NCBI GenBank assembly: GCA_036897525.1
Contig: JAYMTJ010000008.1
Coordinates: forward strand, 62,001 to 126,000
Origin: Pelargonium x hortorum
Lineage: Eukaryota; Streptophyta; Magnoliopsida; Geraniales; Geraniaceae
Direction: 5' to 3'
Length of the DNA stretch: 64,000 bases
The notes under the pieces are model-generated. The model saw nothing but the letters and a program-made list of their open reading frames with translations. It did no database searches and had not been told where the DNA came from. This document shows, piece after piece, positions 1 to 12,625 of this stretch (position 1 is the first letter of the stretch; every line of letters starts with the position of its first letter). A program made the position numbers and the translations under genes.

Positions 1-3000
1 TATTGTATTGACTCCTTGGGCCATAGCTAGCTCTTAGTTTCAATAGTTTCAGATAGAACCGAACCGTGAAAGCTTAATACTTGGACACCCTTTAGTTCAC
101 CGTCTTTTGGAAGACTTTCTAAATACCGAGAGACATCGGAATAGAATAACAAAGTCTAAGCCCCACTTTTCTTAATAAAAAAGCTTCAAAAAAAAAATGT
201 TTATGTCTGCTATACTGTAAAAAAAGTCCTAAAAAGCTAAGAAATTATAGAAATCCACCTTCTCTGTACTTTCTAAGGAACCCTCTCCGGCTAGCTTGCT
301 AACTAATCCTAGGAACTGAAATGAACAGTATCTTCTAGTCAGTAACATAAACTGATTGACATTCGCGGTAACTTATAGAATCTCTTGCTCTTGAAAGTAA
401 AGTGTATTCTGTTGCAAGGGGAAGCACTTACTAGGAAGAACATCAGGAAGGGACAGGTTTGTTTAGAAAGAGGCTGTAAAAAATATACACCCTGTCTTTT
501 GGTTTTAGAAGATATTTTAAGTTTAGGAGAATTGGGGATAACCCCAAGTAAGGAGTCCCGTTTTAACAAAGGGCTAGCCTAAGAAATTGAGTAATTAAGA
601 AGGAAAGTGAAACAGAATAAAATATAAGGAGTCTCTTGTCTTGCTGACTTACTTAACTCAGGTACCAGCTGCAAAAGAAAGATAAGAAGAGTATAGGCTG
701 CAATAGGAGGAGTACCCGCTACAAGGAGAAGACTCTTAAGAAACTGGTAGAGAATAGTTAAGATTCAGATTCAGTTACAGAGTCTAGCTAGAGGTATCGT
801 GAAGAGCGTAGCTCCTAAGGGTGTAGCTATGAAGACTGAGAAGAGCGGTGTCAAGCGGTAACAAAGGGATTTAGTGTATGAAAGTAAGGGCTGCAGCTCT
901 CGTGTACCTTTGTTTCCAATTTCGGATTAAGTTTAGGAATAAGAGAACTCCCTATAAAGTATTTGCTTAAAATGCCTAGTTTTATGGTTTAGAAGGAATT
1001 TGTTTGACAAAAAAAGCGTTTTCCTTAGTTCTTAGCTAGTTTAAAAGGGAATATCCCGCCTTGTGTGCAACACTTTAAATAGAATTCTTCTCTATTCAAC
1101 GGAAATATTAATCATTTTGTTTACGCTGAAAAAACCTCCGAGTTCTATATAAGGGAAGTCCTCGGAGTACAGCCTTTTTACCCAAAACGAAAAGGGCATA
1201 GACAGGGGATTCCTATGCAAAGGAAAATATATCCTAAGAGTAAAGCACTACGGATTCTCGTATTCAGACCAAATTTCAATTTCTATTAACACAATTTATG
1301 AAGAAGTTGATAATTCCAGGGCTTTTCGAGGCAAGGACCTCACTCACAGATTGGTGAGGCTTTCTTCTACTAAGTGATTTCCTGTTGTTGAGAGATTTCG
1401 TACAAATAACAAATAAGAGAATTGGCGAGTTTCTTATAGTTAGTTAATTCTTACTCGTTCATACAAGGAACTTCATTTCCTATATACACTTACACTAGAT
1501 CGAGTAAGATACAAAGATAAGGATCCCCCCTTTTTTTTATTAAAGAAGTTCCTCTTGAGCAGGGTTATAAATCAACTTTTTCGCTAAGGCCTGTTTGTCA
1601 AGATTCCAAAATCATTAAGCCGGAACTACATTTATTTTATATAGGAAAAACCCTGCCTCATAAAAGTAAAAGATTAGCTTCGTAATCCCTTAACGTTCGT
1701 TTAGATTGTCAGCCCTTTCTTTGTTCAGGTAACTCTTAGCCTATTCTTTTTTATTACTTTTAGGACAACAAAAAAATATAAGAGAGTTATAAGAACCCTC
1801 GTGTGTACACCTTTACCTTTGAAACCTAAAGAAAACCTAGAGCTTTCCTGCCTTATCTTATAGAGAAAAATGAAATATTACATACACCAAGTTACAAGTA
1901 ATAAACGAAGTCAAAATATATCTTAATATTCCTAAAATATCAACTTTTACATTAAAAAACTTTACGGGTCTATCCAGTCCTGTCGAGTTAAATGCGTAAA
2001 GTACTTACGGAACCCCCAAAAAAAGTAAAAAATGAAATATAGGGAAAGCTTGAATTTAACAAAAACAAAATAATTGGAGAAATCCCGGCTCTTATTTGTT
2101 TGTTTTGTAATAGGACTCTAGAGCCTCTAATGTGGGTACCTTTTTTATTCAGTAACGAATCCCTAAAAAAGTTTTGTTCCTTATTGATTCATACGCATTT
2201 TCATAATAAATGACGGGGTACTTGGTAGGTAATAAATACTACTATTCTGTAATTTGTCTCGGAATTCCCTACGTATAGAGCTGAGTATCTTTACCTTTTT
2301 TCTAAAAAACTAAAAACGAGAGTTGCTGAGATTATATAGAAGAAATTCGTGACAGACCTATACCTAAAGGGATTTAAGGGCTCCCTTGAATAAAGTGGAC
2401 CTCTTTGTTTGTGTAAATGTAAGTACCTATCGACTTAAGGCTCCGGTTTCATTGTAAATAGATGCTTTTTAGGATAGGACAGGGGTTTTCGTCCTAGCGA
2501 TCTATGTTACTGCTTTTATTATTAGATGTATTTCGTGGTATATAGAACTCATGCTAAGTTTTAATAAAAAACAGGGTTACACCTTAGAATCAATTTAGCA
2601 AGGGTTCCCTAATAAAAGTCTGCCCCATTTCTAAAACTTCTAACAGAGTATAGGTAAAGCTCTATTTACAAAGGTTCAATAATGCTTCCTATATCCACTT
2701 TAAACGAAAGTTTAATCTTGTCCTGAAATACAAAATTGTGTACAACTGGGTTAGAACTTCGAAGGCCGAAGGAAAAACACCTCATATTAACACCGGGTTT
2801 TAATTGCAATTTTATATAGACTAGTTCCAGGAAAGTCCTTGCCGGTATAAAGATTATCCGTAAATAACACTAAGGAGGCCTCCTAGCTTAAACATAGATC
2901 CCAGTGTAAAGTACCCGTTCTTGAAACAGTATCCCTTCGGAAATTCTTAAAAAAATTAAGGCATACTCGCGATTGAACTCTTTTTAGATAACTACAACTT

Positions 3001-4870
3001 CCTACAATTCTTGTCTAACATTATTCAGAATAAGGGGTCCTGGACTGATGCTACTGATTTTCAATTATTAACTTCGGAGTCGAGTAATGGTTTCATTGCA
3101 GTGTACTTCCTTTCCTCAGATTTAATAAATATTTGGGTAAACACCCTTATTGTAGAACACTTCTTGTTATTAGAAACCCCTTTCATTTAGTATATATCGC
3201 TTAATATAATAATATTCCTTTGCCATTCCTTTTTTTACTGCCACACAACCTCCACAAAAGCGGGGATATTCCCAGTTGGTACTAGACCAGTTCTTGTCTT
3301 GAAAATAGAACCTAAGAAGTTCATTCGTGCGAAAAAACCCCAATAGCAATAAAACTTTATAAGGAAAAATGACCTTATAATAAATAGCGCTAGTGAAAAA
3401 CTACGAAAATCTGGATAAAAGTTTCCAATCATTGACTTTTTTAGTCAAATAAATCAAGAACCCCTACAATAGGATAGAGCGTTTAGCTATGAAAAGAACC
3501 AAGCTATGAGGAAGAGTCAGAAGTAGATTAAGAAGAGTGATACTGCTAAGATTAGGTATAGGTTAGAAAAAGTAGTTATTTTAAAGATTAAGAGAGAAGA
3601 GAGTAAGAAACAAGGTATTACACAAAAGCAAGTGAGAAGTTGGTTATAGCTGTTTGTTAAGAAAGTCCGCGCTAGACTAGATAAGTAAGATAGGTGTTTA
3701 CTAAATGTAAATAAATTTGTATTCGTTAGTCTTTATTAATAAAATAAGTATTTACTTAAAATGTAAAAGGAAGATAGTTTGCACGGATTCTATCAAAATA
3801 TTAATTTCTTAAAGTGAATACGAGCTTATATACTAACCAGGATCGCTATAAAGTAAAGTATAGATAGTTTGGTTTCCCAGAATAACCGTTAAGAGCCCTT
3901 AAAGCTCCCTGGAGGAGTCCCCATTATCACTAAGTCTTTAAAGGTACAAAGCTCCACTATTTTTTCATAAGAGTCCCCATTTAAGGAACAGCTGCTTTAA
4001 GACTACTTGCGTGTTCTGAACCATTGAAATATCTACTGGATACTCTAAATTCTTTTAGGGCCTATGCTTCGCAATTCCTATAGCTGTCATTAGGGCAAAA
4101 GCGGTACTAAAAGGTTGTTTAGTAAAGGGTCAAATGCCTATGGAAATTCTTAAATTCCTTCATTGTTGCTATTGTAAAGGGAGGTAAGGAGAGTAACGAC
4201 TGACCGGTCTTCTCTCTTTTTTCTTCGTTTTTCTCTCTTATATTATAGTTAAGTGAATTCAATTTGCACAGAAACCCGTATAAATTATACGAAAATGGGG
4301 CAGTATTCCTTGCCGGACACTAACTAAAAAAAACTTAATAGAACCTCCGCTCAAGCAGCAATTCGATCTTAAAAATAATATAAAACAGGTAGGGTCCTAA
4401 ACTTCTAAGGGGTTTCGAGGCATACTCTTTGTACAAAAGGAAATTTTAATAAACTACAGCTACCAGAAACCATCCTTGCCTGGGGGTAGTAATGAAAACG
4501 ATAAACCGAAGAGCCTGCCCTATTTATTAACAATAAAACAAAGGAAACAAGTAGTATAACTCAGGGATACTCTAGATCCGCCGAAAGGGATTTCAGAAGG
4601 AAACACTACCTATTTTATAGTATCCAAAGGATTGCACAGGAGTAACTAAATTATCAAATCAGTGTCATTACTGCAATAATTTAAAAGAAAAAGGTAGGTA
4701 CTAGTAGCCCCCCTTTTTTCTGGATGAAGGGTTCTTTGAAAAAACTCTGGGTTACAGGTGTAGAGGCATTAGATAATAATAATATAAATAATATTACTAA
4801 AATTTTGAATTATTGGGTCTTAAAAGAAGGGAGTACTCTAAACATTTTTTTATAAGGTTTGGTTTAGACT
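1..4870. other. AT-rich DNA without a recognisable gene
   Basis: I see no gene in this stretch. Open frames are short and overlap on both strands, as expected by chance. Two patches (about 590-880 and 3480-3720) are purine-rich on the + strand, with repeated A/G words such as aagag and gaagag. Translation of these patches gives Lys/Glu/Ser-rich stretches broken by frequent stops, so they are not credible exons. GGAGTCC, a word over-represented across the window, occurs at 552 and 3914. Confidence 0.6.
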
Positions 4871-4879
4871 TCTTTGTCT

Positions 4880-4955
4880 AGTTATAAGTGTATTTGAACC
4901 ACAGACCTTAAGACTATAAGCGGATTACTCTACCAAGAGGAGGCTTCTGAGGATT
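4880..4955 (-). tRNA. tRNA-like locus, stems mostly unpaired
   Basis: On the minus strand a D-arm word GGTAGAG (4934-4928) is followed, after exactly the canonical 28 nt counted from the end of the D stem, by T-loop word GGTTCAAAT (4900-4892). A typical variable loop AGGTC sits where expected. The D stem can form three pairs (CTC/GAG). Counting by consensus puts the anticodon loop at CTTATAG, which would read UAU (Ile). Against function, the anticodon stem (ATCCG against TCTTA) does not pair, the T stem pairs only in part, and no acceptor stem forms. It could be a decayed tRNA gene, an edited tRNA, or a chance mosaic; the joint spacing of two words makes pure chance unlikely. Confidence 0.3.
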
Positions 4956-5494
4956 TTTAGGACTATTACATAATTCTTTACTAACTCTTGCCAATTTACT
5001 CTATTTACTCAGTTACCTACCATATAAGCGAATTAAGATACGAGATCTCGGTCATTTTTACTGCTTTTGCATTACTATAGAATATATCTATTAATTCCAA
5101 CTTGCTTGTCTTGTATAAAGCTGTCTTATGGCCTCTTTCTTTATGAACTTTCTAAGGATTTTTTCGATAATATAGGTAAAAGTCGACTCCGTAATATCAA
5201 AAATTCAATTGCCTGCCTTTTTCCTGCAAAAGCTAAATAATTAATTATAGAGTTTAATTAAACCAAGAGTCTCTTCTAACTTCTTTTTAGTTTAAAATAT
5301 TTAACTTAAAAAAGGAAACCCCGGTAAGACAGAAAAGAGAAATCTAACTATGTCTATTTAGGTTATCCAAGTGAAAAAAAGGACTCCTGCTTAGAGCTCT
5401 CTCAAGTCTGGACTACTTCTATAGATAAGGGACTTCAATTATCGAATTTCTTTATTTTACAAGAATCCTACTTGAAATAGAACCCCTTGTATCT
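4956..5494. other. spacer between two tRNA-like loci
   Basis: This is AT-rich sequence with no open frame, hairpin or repeat that I can support. It separates two tRNA-like loci on opposite strands. Confidence 0.5.
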
Positions 5495-5575
5495 TATTTC
5501 AGGATGTATATCGCGGTAGAGCACTATTAGATTAAACCCGACCGACGCAGGTTCAAGTGGTGATTTAGTCAACAA
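5495..5575 (+). tRNA. tRNA-like locus sharing a T-arm with 54.8 kb
   Basis: GGTAGAGC (5515-5522) looks like the 3' side of a D arm, and GGTTCAAGT (5550-5558) looks like a T loop 29 nt further on, close to the canonical spacing. The segment preceding the T loop resembles the usual variable-loop and T-stem pattern. However, the anticodon arm region (CTATT then ACCCG) does not pair, and the 3' side of the T stem is GGTGA instead of a complement to GCAGG. The 17 bases at 5546-5562 match 54841-54857 with a single difference, including the anomalous GGTG that destroys T-stem pairing. The identity of the amino acid cannot be read. Low confidence as a working tRNA. Confidence 0.3.
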
Positions 5576-8440
5576 TGAGAATTCATGTGATATTTACCTA
5601 AATTTTTTAAGGTGGATGTCTCTCCTATAAAGCAAGGATTGCTCAAGAGTTTTATACTTTTTTAACTGCCATCAAATTCCTTATTCTTCTTTGAATCTTC
5701 ACTCGAACCTAAGGGTAGGTTGCCTCCTTGGTTAGTAACCACACATAACCCAATCTTGGTGCGGATTAAAAGGTTTCGTTATCTCACAATATAGTAATTT
5801 AGTAGCTTAGTTAGTCAAACTATTAGGTTGAGTAAAGCAAGGTATACGCTGTAAATCTAAGAAAATGGAGGGTTACTCTAAAAATTTGTATAGATAAATT
5901 TGTCATGTATACGTATACAAGAGCATCTAGTTTTATAGGTATCAACTTACCTCGCGTACGTAAATTAATTTAGATTTTTACTTATTTCATTTCTGAGAAT
6001 GAGTAAAGAAAAATAACTTGTTTTATAAAGTGCCTACCTTGAGTTATCGAAAAAAGTTCTAAAAACCTTCTTAATTTTCATCCCTTGGAATGCGTCTTAA
6101 TAGTTAGCTGTCCGTCCCTCTTTTAGATTTCGAATATTATGAGAATCCCTTATTAAGATTTTTAATGAACTTTAGCAGTCCTCTTATGCAATATTTTACC
6201 GAATGCATATTAGTTGAACTGCTCAATAAGACTCATGTAATAAAGATCCCTATCTTTTGGCACCCTAATGGGGACCCTATCCAGCTAGTGTGTGAAATCC
6301 ATGTAGAATCTAAATATGTACTAAAAACTCGGAGTTTTTTTTACTCCAATCCATTTAACTTATGTACAATTCTATTCTTGCTCTGAAGTAAACCTTAGTT
6401 ACTACTAGATAGATTTCAATTTCCTTTTCTAATAATGCGTTCCTTTAGGTTAGGATTTACAAAATCCCTTCAGTTAAGTTTACACAATAGGCTATAGATA
6501 GGATAACTACTAATAAAAACCTTAGACAAAGGTTATAGCTAAAATGTAGCATATAATGGTTTATTTAACATGTTTTGAGAAAAACCAAACTTCGTGGCAT
6601 TTTGGAGAGGAACGAATACCTGCAGTTCAAATACGTATTATAATCCATACTCAAGGAATCAGCACCTATCCAGGGGAAGTGCTCCCACAAGGTAGGCCGT
6701 GCTGTTAGCTTAGTGTCATATATGTAAAAGTTTCTTATCAAATACTTTTTTACAAGTTAGTCTCTGGATATAGAATCCTTTATTAGAAAAGTGATACAGG
6801 CACGAGTTTCCCTTCCTTTTGGGATCTGAGTTAATAAACCTTTTGTATAAGTTCCGCAACTCCCGGTTCGAGATATCCTGAATCCTTTCTGTAAAAAAAA
6901 CCTAGACTCTACTTGCGACAGGCCTCTTTGAGATGAGTACAAATGAAATCGGTTTAAACAAAGCGGGATTTTATAATGTTACTGTTCGGAATTAGTGTCC
7001 TTAAAACAGAATAATAGGATTTCTTTAGTATCTAGATTGACTGGTTGTTAATACAGTTCCTAAGTCTTTGAACTAGTAAGGCAGCTCTAAAAGGAAAGGA
7101 AGTAAGAGCTAAATAGTGTAGAGAGTTAATTCCATTTACGAATCTAGCTGCCAGGTCCTTCCTATCGAGAAGTAACTAGAGACTCTAAAGAGAAAAAGGG
7201 CATACGTAAATGATCATAGAGTAGGTTTTGTTATTGTTCTTCTTTTAATCTGTATTTGTTATCTTTAGTGTTTGATAGTATTTTACTAAATAAGATTTTC
7301 TAATGGTACTCTATTAATCCTTTCCTTTACTCAGTTCTATTTTGGAAACTCTGTAAACAAAGGAAAAAGTAACCTACCTCTTAACTTTCTTAGTCTTCTT
7401 CATACCTTTCAGACCTAGTTTCTTTAGAGCCAGACCTTTCCTCTTTAGTTAGAATACCCGTATAAAAGCCCTTGGAATATAATATAATAAACTTTCTTCC
7501 TAAAACCCAAGGGTAATTTGTCAGGGAAGTTTTCCAAAGAAAGTACTAAGGCTTAGAGATTCCTTGTACAACAAGGAGTCGCACCGGACTAGCATTGACT
7601 TTGTAAGATAAAATAGCTAAAGGAAGACTCTATATAGTTACTAGAGTTAATAGATTCGGAAAGACACCTTAAATTTGTTAAAAACGAATTTTAATAAGAT
7701 ATTTTGCTTTGGGTCAAGAACGGGCTGTATTTGAGAAGGCTTCCTGGGATAAGGGCGTGCAAATTCATAGATATATCCAAGTCACTTTTTTTACTAGTAT
7801 TTTGTGTGCGGCATTCTTTTTGGGATCCTTTTCACAGGGACTAAGAACCCTATTGTCGAGGTTTTACTTCAGCTTTTAACAATACAAAGAAATGAAAAGA
7901 GCGGGAGCTCTTAGATAAGACATTGCCGGTTCTGGATATTTTATCTTTATATAAAAGTTTGAATTACAACCCTTTAAAGTGACTCTTAAAAAGTCATGGG
8001 TTTTAGATTGTTGGAGGTCAATGACGAGACTTTTCTAGTAAGGGTACAAAAAAAGAATATAGAGGGGCAAGTAAGTACTTAGAATCGTTTAAAATAAAAG
8101 GGTTAATACATAATTTTATTACATTACAAGGCAAAACTGATTAGGAGGGGCATGGTCCTATACTTTCGGAGTAGTTCTTTTGTTGTACTGAAAGCCTTTC
8201 TGTTAAAGTAAGTAATAGAACCCGGTAGTGATTGACATATCCGATAGTAAGTAGGATTCTTAAGCTATTTAGGGTTTCCTTTAACAAGAGGATCCCTAGT
8301 TCTGTGTAGTAGGGCCTGGACTTTTTTCGTTAATTTTATCGTATTTACCACAAATCAGAGGGAAATTAATATGTTCGAAAACTCTCCTTTCACTGCTATT
8401 TAAGCATTCATATATTAACCATGCAGCGCAAGGAACTCAA

Positions 8441-8466
8441 TATATAATATAATATAATATTATATA
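8441..8466. repeat. AT-only inverted repeat, 10 bp arms
   Basis: Ten bases at 8441-8450 are the exact reverse complement of 8457-8466, with a six-base spacer AATATA. All 26 bases are A or T, so the hairpin would be weak in RNA but could extrude as a cruciform. Slippage of a TATAA-type microsatellite is the simplest explanation. Confidence 0.7.
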
Positions 8467-8492
8467 CTTGGAAAACATAATAGAGATCAAAT

Positions 8493-8745
8493 AGAACCAC
8501 ACTAAAAAAAAAAAAAGAAGGAGCCCCTTTCTTTGATGCCCCAATTTTCTTAATTCATTTATCCAAATACTAGGTACAAGAACTTTAAAGATTGAGGAAA
8601 TATGAGACTAGCTCTAGTAAAACACGGGGGTTTCCTGTATAGTTATCCGGGGTTCTTAAATAGATATTTATTTATATATCCCAACTCAAACTGTAAAGAA
8701 CGGGTGCGCATGGATCTTTTTATTTATAGAAGAACCACACTAAAA
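8493..8745 (+). repeat. 15-bp direct repeat flanking 220 bp
   Basis: AGAACCACACTAAAA occurs at 8493-8507 and again at 8731-8745. The first copy runs straight into an A13 tract (8504-8516). The sequence between the copies has no frame or terminal inverted repeat. Exact repeats of this length are expected a few times by chance in 64 kb of this composition, so this is a weak candidate for a duplication footprint. Confidence 0.4.
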
Positions 8746-10301
8746 GTAAAATAAAAGGTCTCGGTTTGTTTTATTCTTTATTATCATTTTTACATTACGT
8801 ATTGAAAAGTTTGATAGAGAGCTTGGATTGGAGAGAAATTTTGTAGACTATAAATACTAGAGTATTACTCTTAGACTTAGGTTTATCGGGTAAAGATCAA
8901 GGAGAAACTAGAAACCTTTGTTTGATTGGGGACTTCGCACAAATTAACCCCTTCCCCAATAGTATAGAAGTTTTAGTAAATAAAGCTATTCTTAGTCAGT
9001 CAACAAGTTAAACTGAACTTACGCTGCTCGAAAACTTTAATCATCTGTTATTATTTATTCACTTTCTGTTATAAACCCTCTCTTCTCTAATGAAGGAGTT
9101 TTGCCCTGCTTTTTTCTTTCTTTTTAAACCCAAGATAAAGTGAAAAGTTTTCAGAAGTTAATAGTAACAGGTTTAGCTTTAACGTCGAGTTAAGGAAATA
9201 GGATCTCTTTAGCTTCGTAGCATAATCACAGGGGACAATAGGGTTGGTCAAAAAAGTAGGCAGAACGGGTAAGAAAGAGACTTTTATTATATAAGTTAGG
9301 CACCGATTTACTTACTAGATACATATATCGGGATATTTTCATTATATATAAGTAAGTGTCTTATTGACAATAGGCTCTGTATTTATTCTTATGGAATAAG
9401 TCCTTTTAGATTCTATTTTCAGGTCAGCTTTTTGCTTTTACTAGGCTAAGGATTTCCTTCTGGGCTTTGAAAGACTAAAAAATCTAATAATATGGGCTGC
9501 TTAATTGCTACTGGATCTAGATAATCATGTAAGTATGTAGAGCTTCGAAAGGCATTTTAAAGCCGTATAGATATAAAATACGGATTCTGGGAAGTACTCT
9601 TCAATTCTATCAAAAAACAAGTAAAGATATTAATTATGGAGGCGTCTAAGTCAAAAGTCAATTTGCGTAATCTAAGTACAAGGGTCAGGGTACTGAAGTC
9701 ACGTATTTAGCTGCGATGCTATGTCTGAGTTCCTGCACTAAGAGAGCTTTATCAGTATTTCAAATTTCTGGATATTGGGACGCGGTTATCAAAAGCACGT
9801 TACTTTTAAAGTCTTAGGACCCAAGTCTTTCTAAAAAGAAACTCCATTATGCAGCTCCTTGCTTTTAAGGGAATGAATACCTACCTTTTGTCTAGTAGTA
9901 TAAACACGTGTCAGTTTTGAGGTTTAACTCTGTTATTTTCTTAACCGGAGTCTCGGTTTAATAAAGTATTAGTTTGCAAAAAAGAAAGAAATGAATGTAA
10001 GCTAATTAGAAAAGGAAGTTAGGAATTACGGGTCGGCGCGTTATTTAACAACTAGTAAGATAGAAATAGAATATAAAAAAACTATACTGTCAAAAAAGGT
10101 TATATCCCTAAGTACCTCTTTTAAGCGATTATAAAGCAGTAAACTCGAGAACTAAACTAAAGTAAAGAGTAAAAAAGGAATTCTTTTCTAATAAGTATAA
10201 ATGAAAAGCCCTGCCCTGTTAAGGGGTTTTGTTACCAAAAAGCCTCATACGACCCAGTTAGGGTCCTTCGAATACTATTCAAATTCTGATATTAAAGTAT
10301 A

Positions 10302-10595
10302 CTAAGTGTTATATGACACCTTGCCTTGTAATCTATAAGTATTGCATTGCATTTTATCTGAAACTCTAGTATATACTTCGTAAGGAAGTACGCCAAAACG
10401 CTTTTTGCTCCTACGAAATGCCGAGACCCGGTAGTGCTTGTTTAAGCAAACCACTTTTATAATAAACTGTGTGATAGGTTCGGGTCCTGTTATACGTATT
10501 ATTTTCAAGTTATGATCACTTTCATGACAAATGAAATTTGGTGAATATCTCTTAGCAACTTTTATCTTGTATTTGAAAGGCAATTTATGACTCAT
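10302..10595 (-). CDS. hypothetical 97-residue frame, faint L6-like start
   Basis: An ATG-initiated frame of 97 codons on the minus strand. The protein is basic, with no membrane segment. Its N-terminal part reads KYKIKV...NLKIIRITGPEPITQFI, which loosely recalls the first domain of ribosomal protein L6 (a KIxVP strand followed by a xVxGPxG turn). The second glycine of that turn is missing, no L6 C-terminal signature follows, and the usual organellar L6 is nearly twice as long. About seven frames of this length are expected by chance in random DNA of this composition, so the frame itself is not evidence. It lies head to head with a plus-strand frame of 89 codons starting at a TTG, 10604-10873. 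I regard both as probably non-coding. Confidence 0.12.
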   Translation of the reverse strand: MSHKLPFKYKIKVAKRYSPNFICHESDHNLKIIRITGPEPITQFIIKVVCLNKHYRVSAFRRSKKRFGVLPYEVYTRVSDKMQCNTYRLQGKVSYNT

Positions 10596-10893
10596 CTCGG
10601 AACTTGGTTTACGCCTTCCATCTCCGATTTTTATCCTACCTTATCAAACAAAGGAAGAAGGGATATTTCCTTACTCCTACCAAGGTGATAAAAGAGGGAG
10701 GGTGTCCAATAGGTAGATGTAGAAAGATGTATTATAATATTCTACTTTGTTCATATGCTATGGCTCAGATAAGAGTGACTTCGACTAATATAATAAAAAA
10801 AGCTAAGTTGATATTAAGTATTCGTAGTGATGCAATAATTGGGCTTGAACCCGCGGTATTCGTTCGATTGTAGCTTGCTGCTTACTTTCCATT

Positions 10894-10920
10894 AAAAGTC
10901 CCGACAAGACAGGGGCTTTT
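10894..10920. other. stem-loop, 9 bp stem
   Basis: AAAAGTCCC (10894-10902) pairs with GGGGCTTTT (10912-10920), with one T-G wobble, around a nine-base loop GACAAGACA. T10893 and A10921 extend the stem to ten pairs. It lies close to a T-loop-like word on the minus strand (GCGGGTTCAAG, about 10842-10853), so it could be a terminator or processing signal. No T tract follows beyond the stem itself. Confidence 0.5.
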
Positions 10921-10921
10921 A

Positions 10922-12540
10922 TATAACTCAGCCTCTCGCATTCCTTTAGCAAGTGGCTGAAAGTTTCCTCTTTGACAAATAAAAGACTTACCTTTATAAA
11001 TAAGTTCACTTAAACTTTGACTATCCACTAGAGGGGCATCTAACAAAATTTGTATTTTCAGGGCTAAAGTCCTCGAGGAAAATCTACCATACCAAAAGCG
11101 GGGCCTGGAGGTTCCTGCTTATTTTATATAAAAATCGTTATAGGATAAGTCGTGGTGATTTCAATTTCATCAGTTTTCCAGGAAAAAAATGTTAGGCATT
11201 TAAGCTTATTGCCTGAAAAAGGGAATAGAGAAACTTAGACTTAGATTAATATTATAGAGTATACCCGTGCTTTTCAATACTGAAGAAATAAAACTTCCTA
11301 AACATATCAGAAAGCAGTTTCCTAATCCTAATAAGTGGAGGAATTCTACACACAAAAATACAGAGATAGAGAAGTCCTGCAAATTGAAGTAAAATCTCGA
11401 CTCTAAAATGATACAGATTGGGGTTTTGTTCTGCGGACTACCTCCCCGGGAGTTGTTATAATCCAGTTCCATACTTAAGTTATCTTTTGACCGACTTGTT
11501 GAAATGAAAGAGACAGAGCTAAATGCAAAAAGGTTCTAATCGCGGGCTATCGGATTATTTATTAGGATGTACATTTTAAACCCCGCCCTCGTTTTATAAG
11601 TTACTGCGACTAAAATGAAACAATCTAGGAGTCTTTTTTGAATTCTTCAGGGAATGTAAGTATTATAAGCTAATAAAACAAACAAAGGAATGTTTCTAAA
11701 AATAAAAAGGGCAGGATATCTCCTTTATTCTATATCAAGTTTATAGTTAAGTCTATCTGATAAAAAAATGAGTGTGTTTTGTTTAAGGTAAGTATGCCGA
11801 GTCAGTGTAGCTATATTTGTATATACTAGGAAAGAGGGCTTACTCCTTTTTTTTCGTTCTATCATTGTGAGACATTCTTTAGATACCAAATCCTATAGGA
11901 GAAGTTTGAGATAAAATAGGAGTCAATTCTCTATTTCCATTTTCTATTATTATATACATTTGAACCCCAGAGGCTATCCCCATTTAATCTTGTACTTGTA
12001 TTCCTTTAGAATTAGAAATAAACCCTTTCCCTTGTTCAGAAGTTTGATCTTAATAATACCTAACCAAGATCTAATCCCTATGAAACCTACCTTACGGACA
12101 CTTGAAACGGATACAGCTCTGCCAATGACCTTTCCTTTCTTAAAACTGCTACAGGTACTTGAATTTACAGTCTTAGAAAGTATAAAGGAAATACTGACTC
12201 TAAAAAAAAATGCAAATGACTTTCTTCCTTAATTCTTTTAAGATCTTTCTTAACTATCTAGACTAGAACTGAAACCTAAAAGAAAGACTCAAAATCTAGG
12301 AAAACCCCGAGAAATGCCTTAACCTTTCCATAAACATACCCAGACTCTCACTCAGACTCTTCACAGAATGCCTGCTTAAATTCTAGAGCCCTAAGCTTAG
12401 AGTAGTTATGAGCTTTCCTCTTGTAGCCTGTAGTTACTATAACTATCATGTATTAGGAAGTTCTCTTGCCTATTTTGGTAATCCATAGTACTCGTTAAGT
12501 CAGCATTTTATTAGTTCTAAAGATTATCCCTCCTGTTTTT
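10922..12540. other. AT-rich DNA without a recognisable gene
   Basis: No gene is supported. A T-loop-like word GGGGTTCAAAT on the minus strand (about 11962-11972) lacks a D arm at the right distance. A plus-strand frame of 90 codons (11960-12232) starts inside it and shows no family resemblance. Confidence 0.5.
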
Positions 12541-12544
12541 GTAG

Positions 12545-12625
12545 TTACTGACATAGGGGTAAGCTTGCTTAGTAGATATTGGATGGCACTACTCTACCTG
12601 ACCGCAGTCTAACGACGGGAAGGAA
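12545..12625 (+). repeat. dispersed repeat, copy A (weak)
   Basis: This copy carries the upstream block AGTTACTGACATAGGGGTAA and then AGCTTGCTTAG. It resembles copy E at 41395-41415 (AGTTACTGACAAGGGAGGTTAA), and 14 bases (GGTAAGCTTGCTTA, 12558-12571) are identical to copy D at 15191-15204. About 45 bases downstream comes CTACCTGACC...GACGGGAAGG, a poor match to the core of the other copies. It is the most diverged member I would include. Confidence 0.35.

Larger units (their letters stand above)
5576..10290. other. AT-rich DNA without a recognisable gene
   Basis: No gene is supported. A short frame at 6165-6386 encodes a protein of 73 residues without a family I know. A T-loop-like word (CGGTTCGAGAT) lies near 6861-6871 without a matching D arm. 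The only clear structures are the AT palindrome at 8441-8466 and the A13 tract at 8504-8516, listed separately. Confidence 0.55.

Noticed and set aside
356-390. TTGACA followed by TATAGAAT, considered as a bacterial- or plastid-type promoter
   Set aside because: Spacing is 12 bases instead of about 17; the other TTGACA words in the window also lack a properly spaced -10 box.
10604-10873. 89-codon plus-strand frame head to head with the 97-codon frame
   Set aside because: TTG start and no recognisable family; several frames of this length arise by chance.
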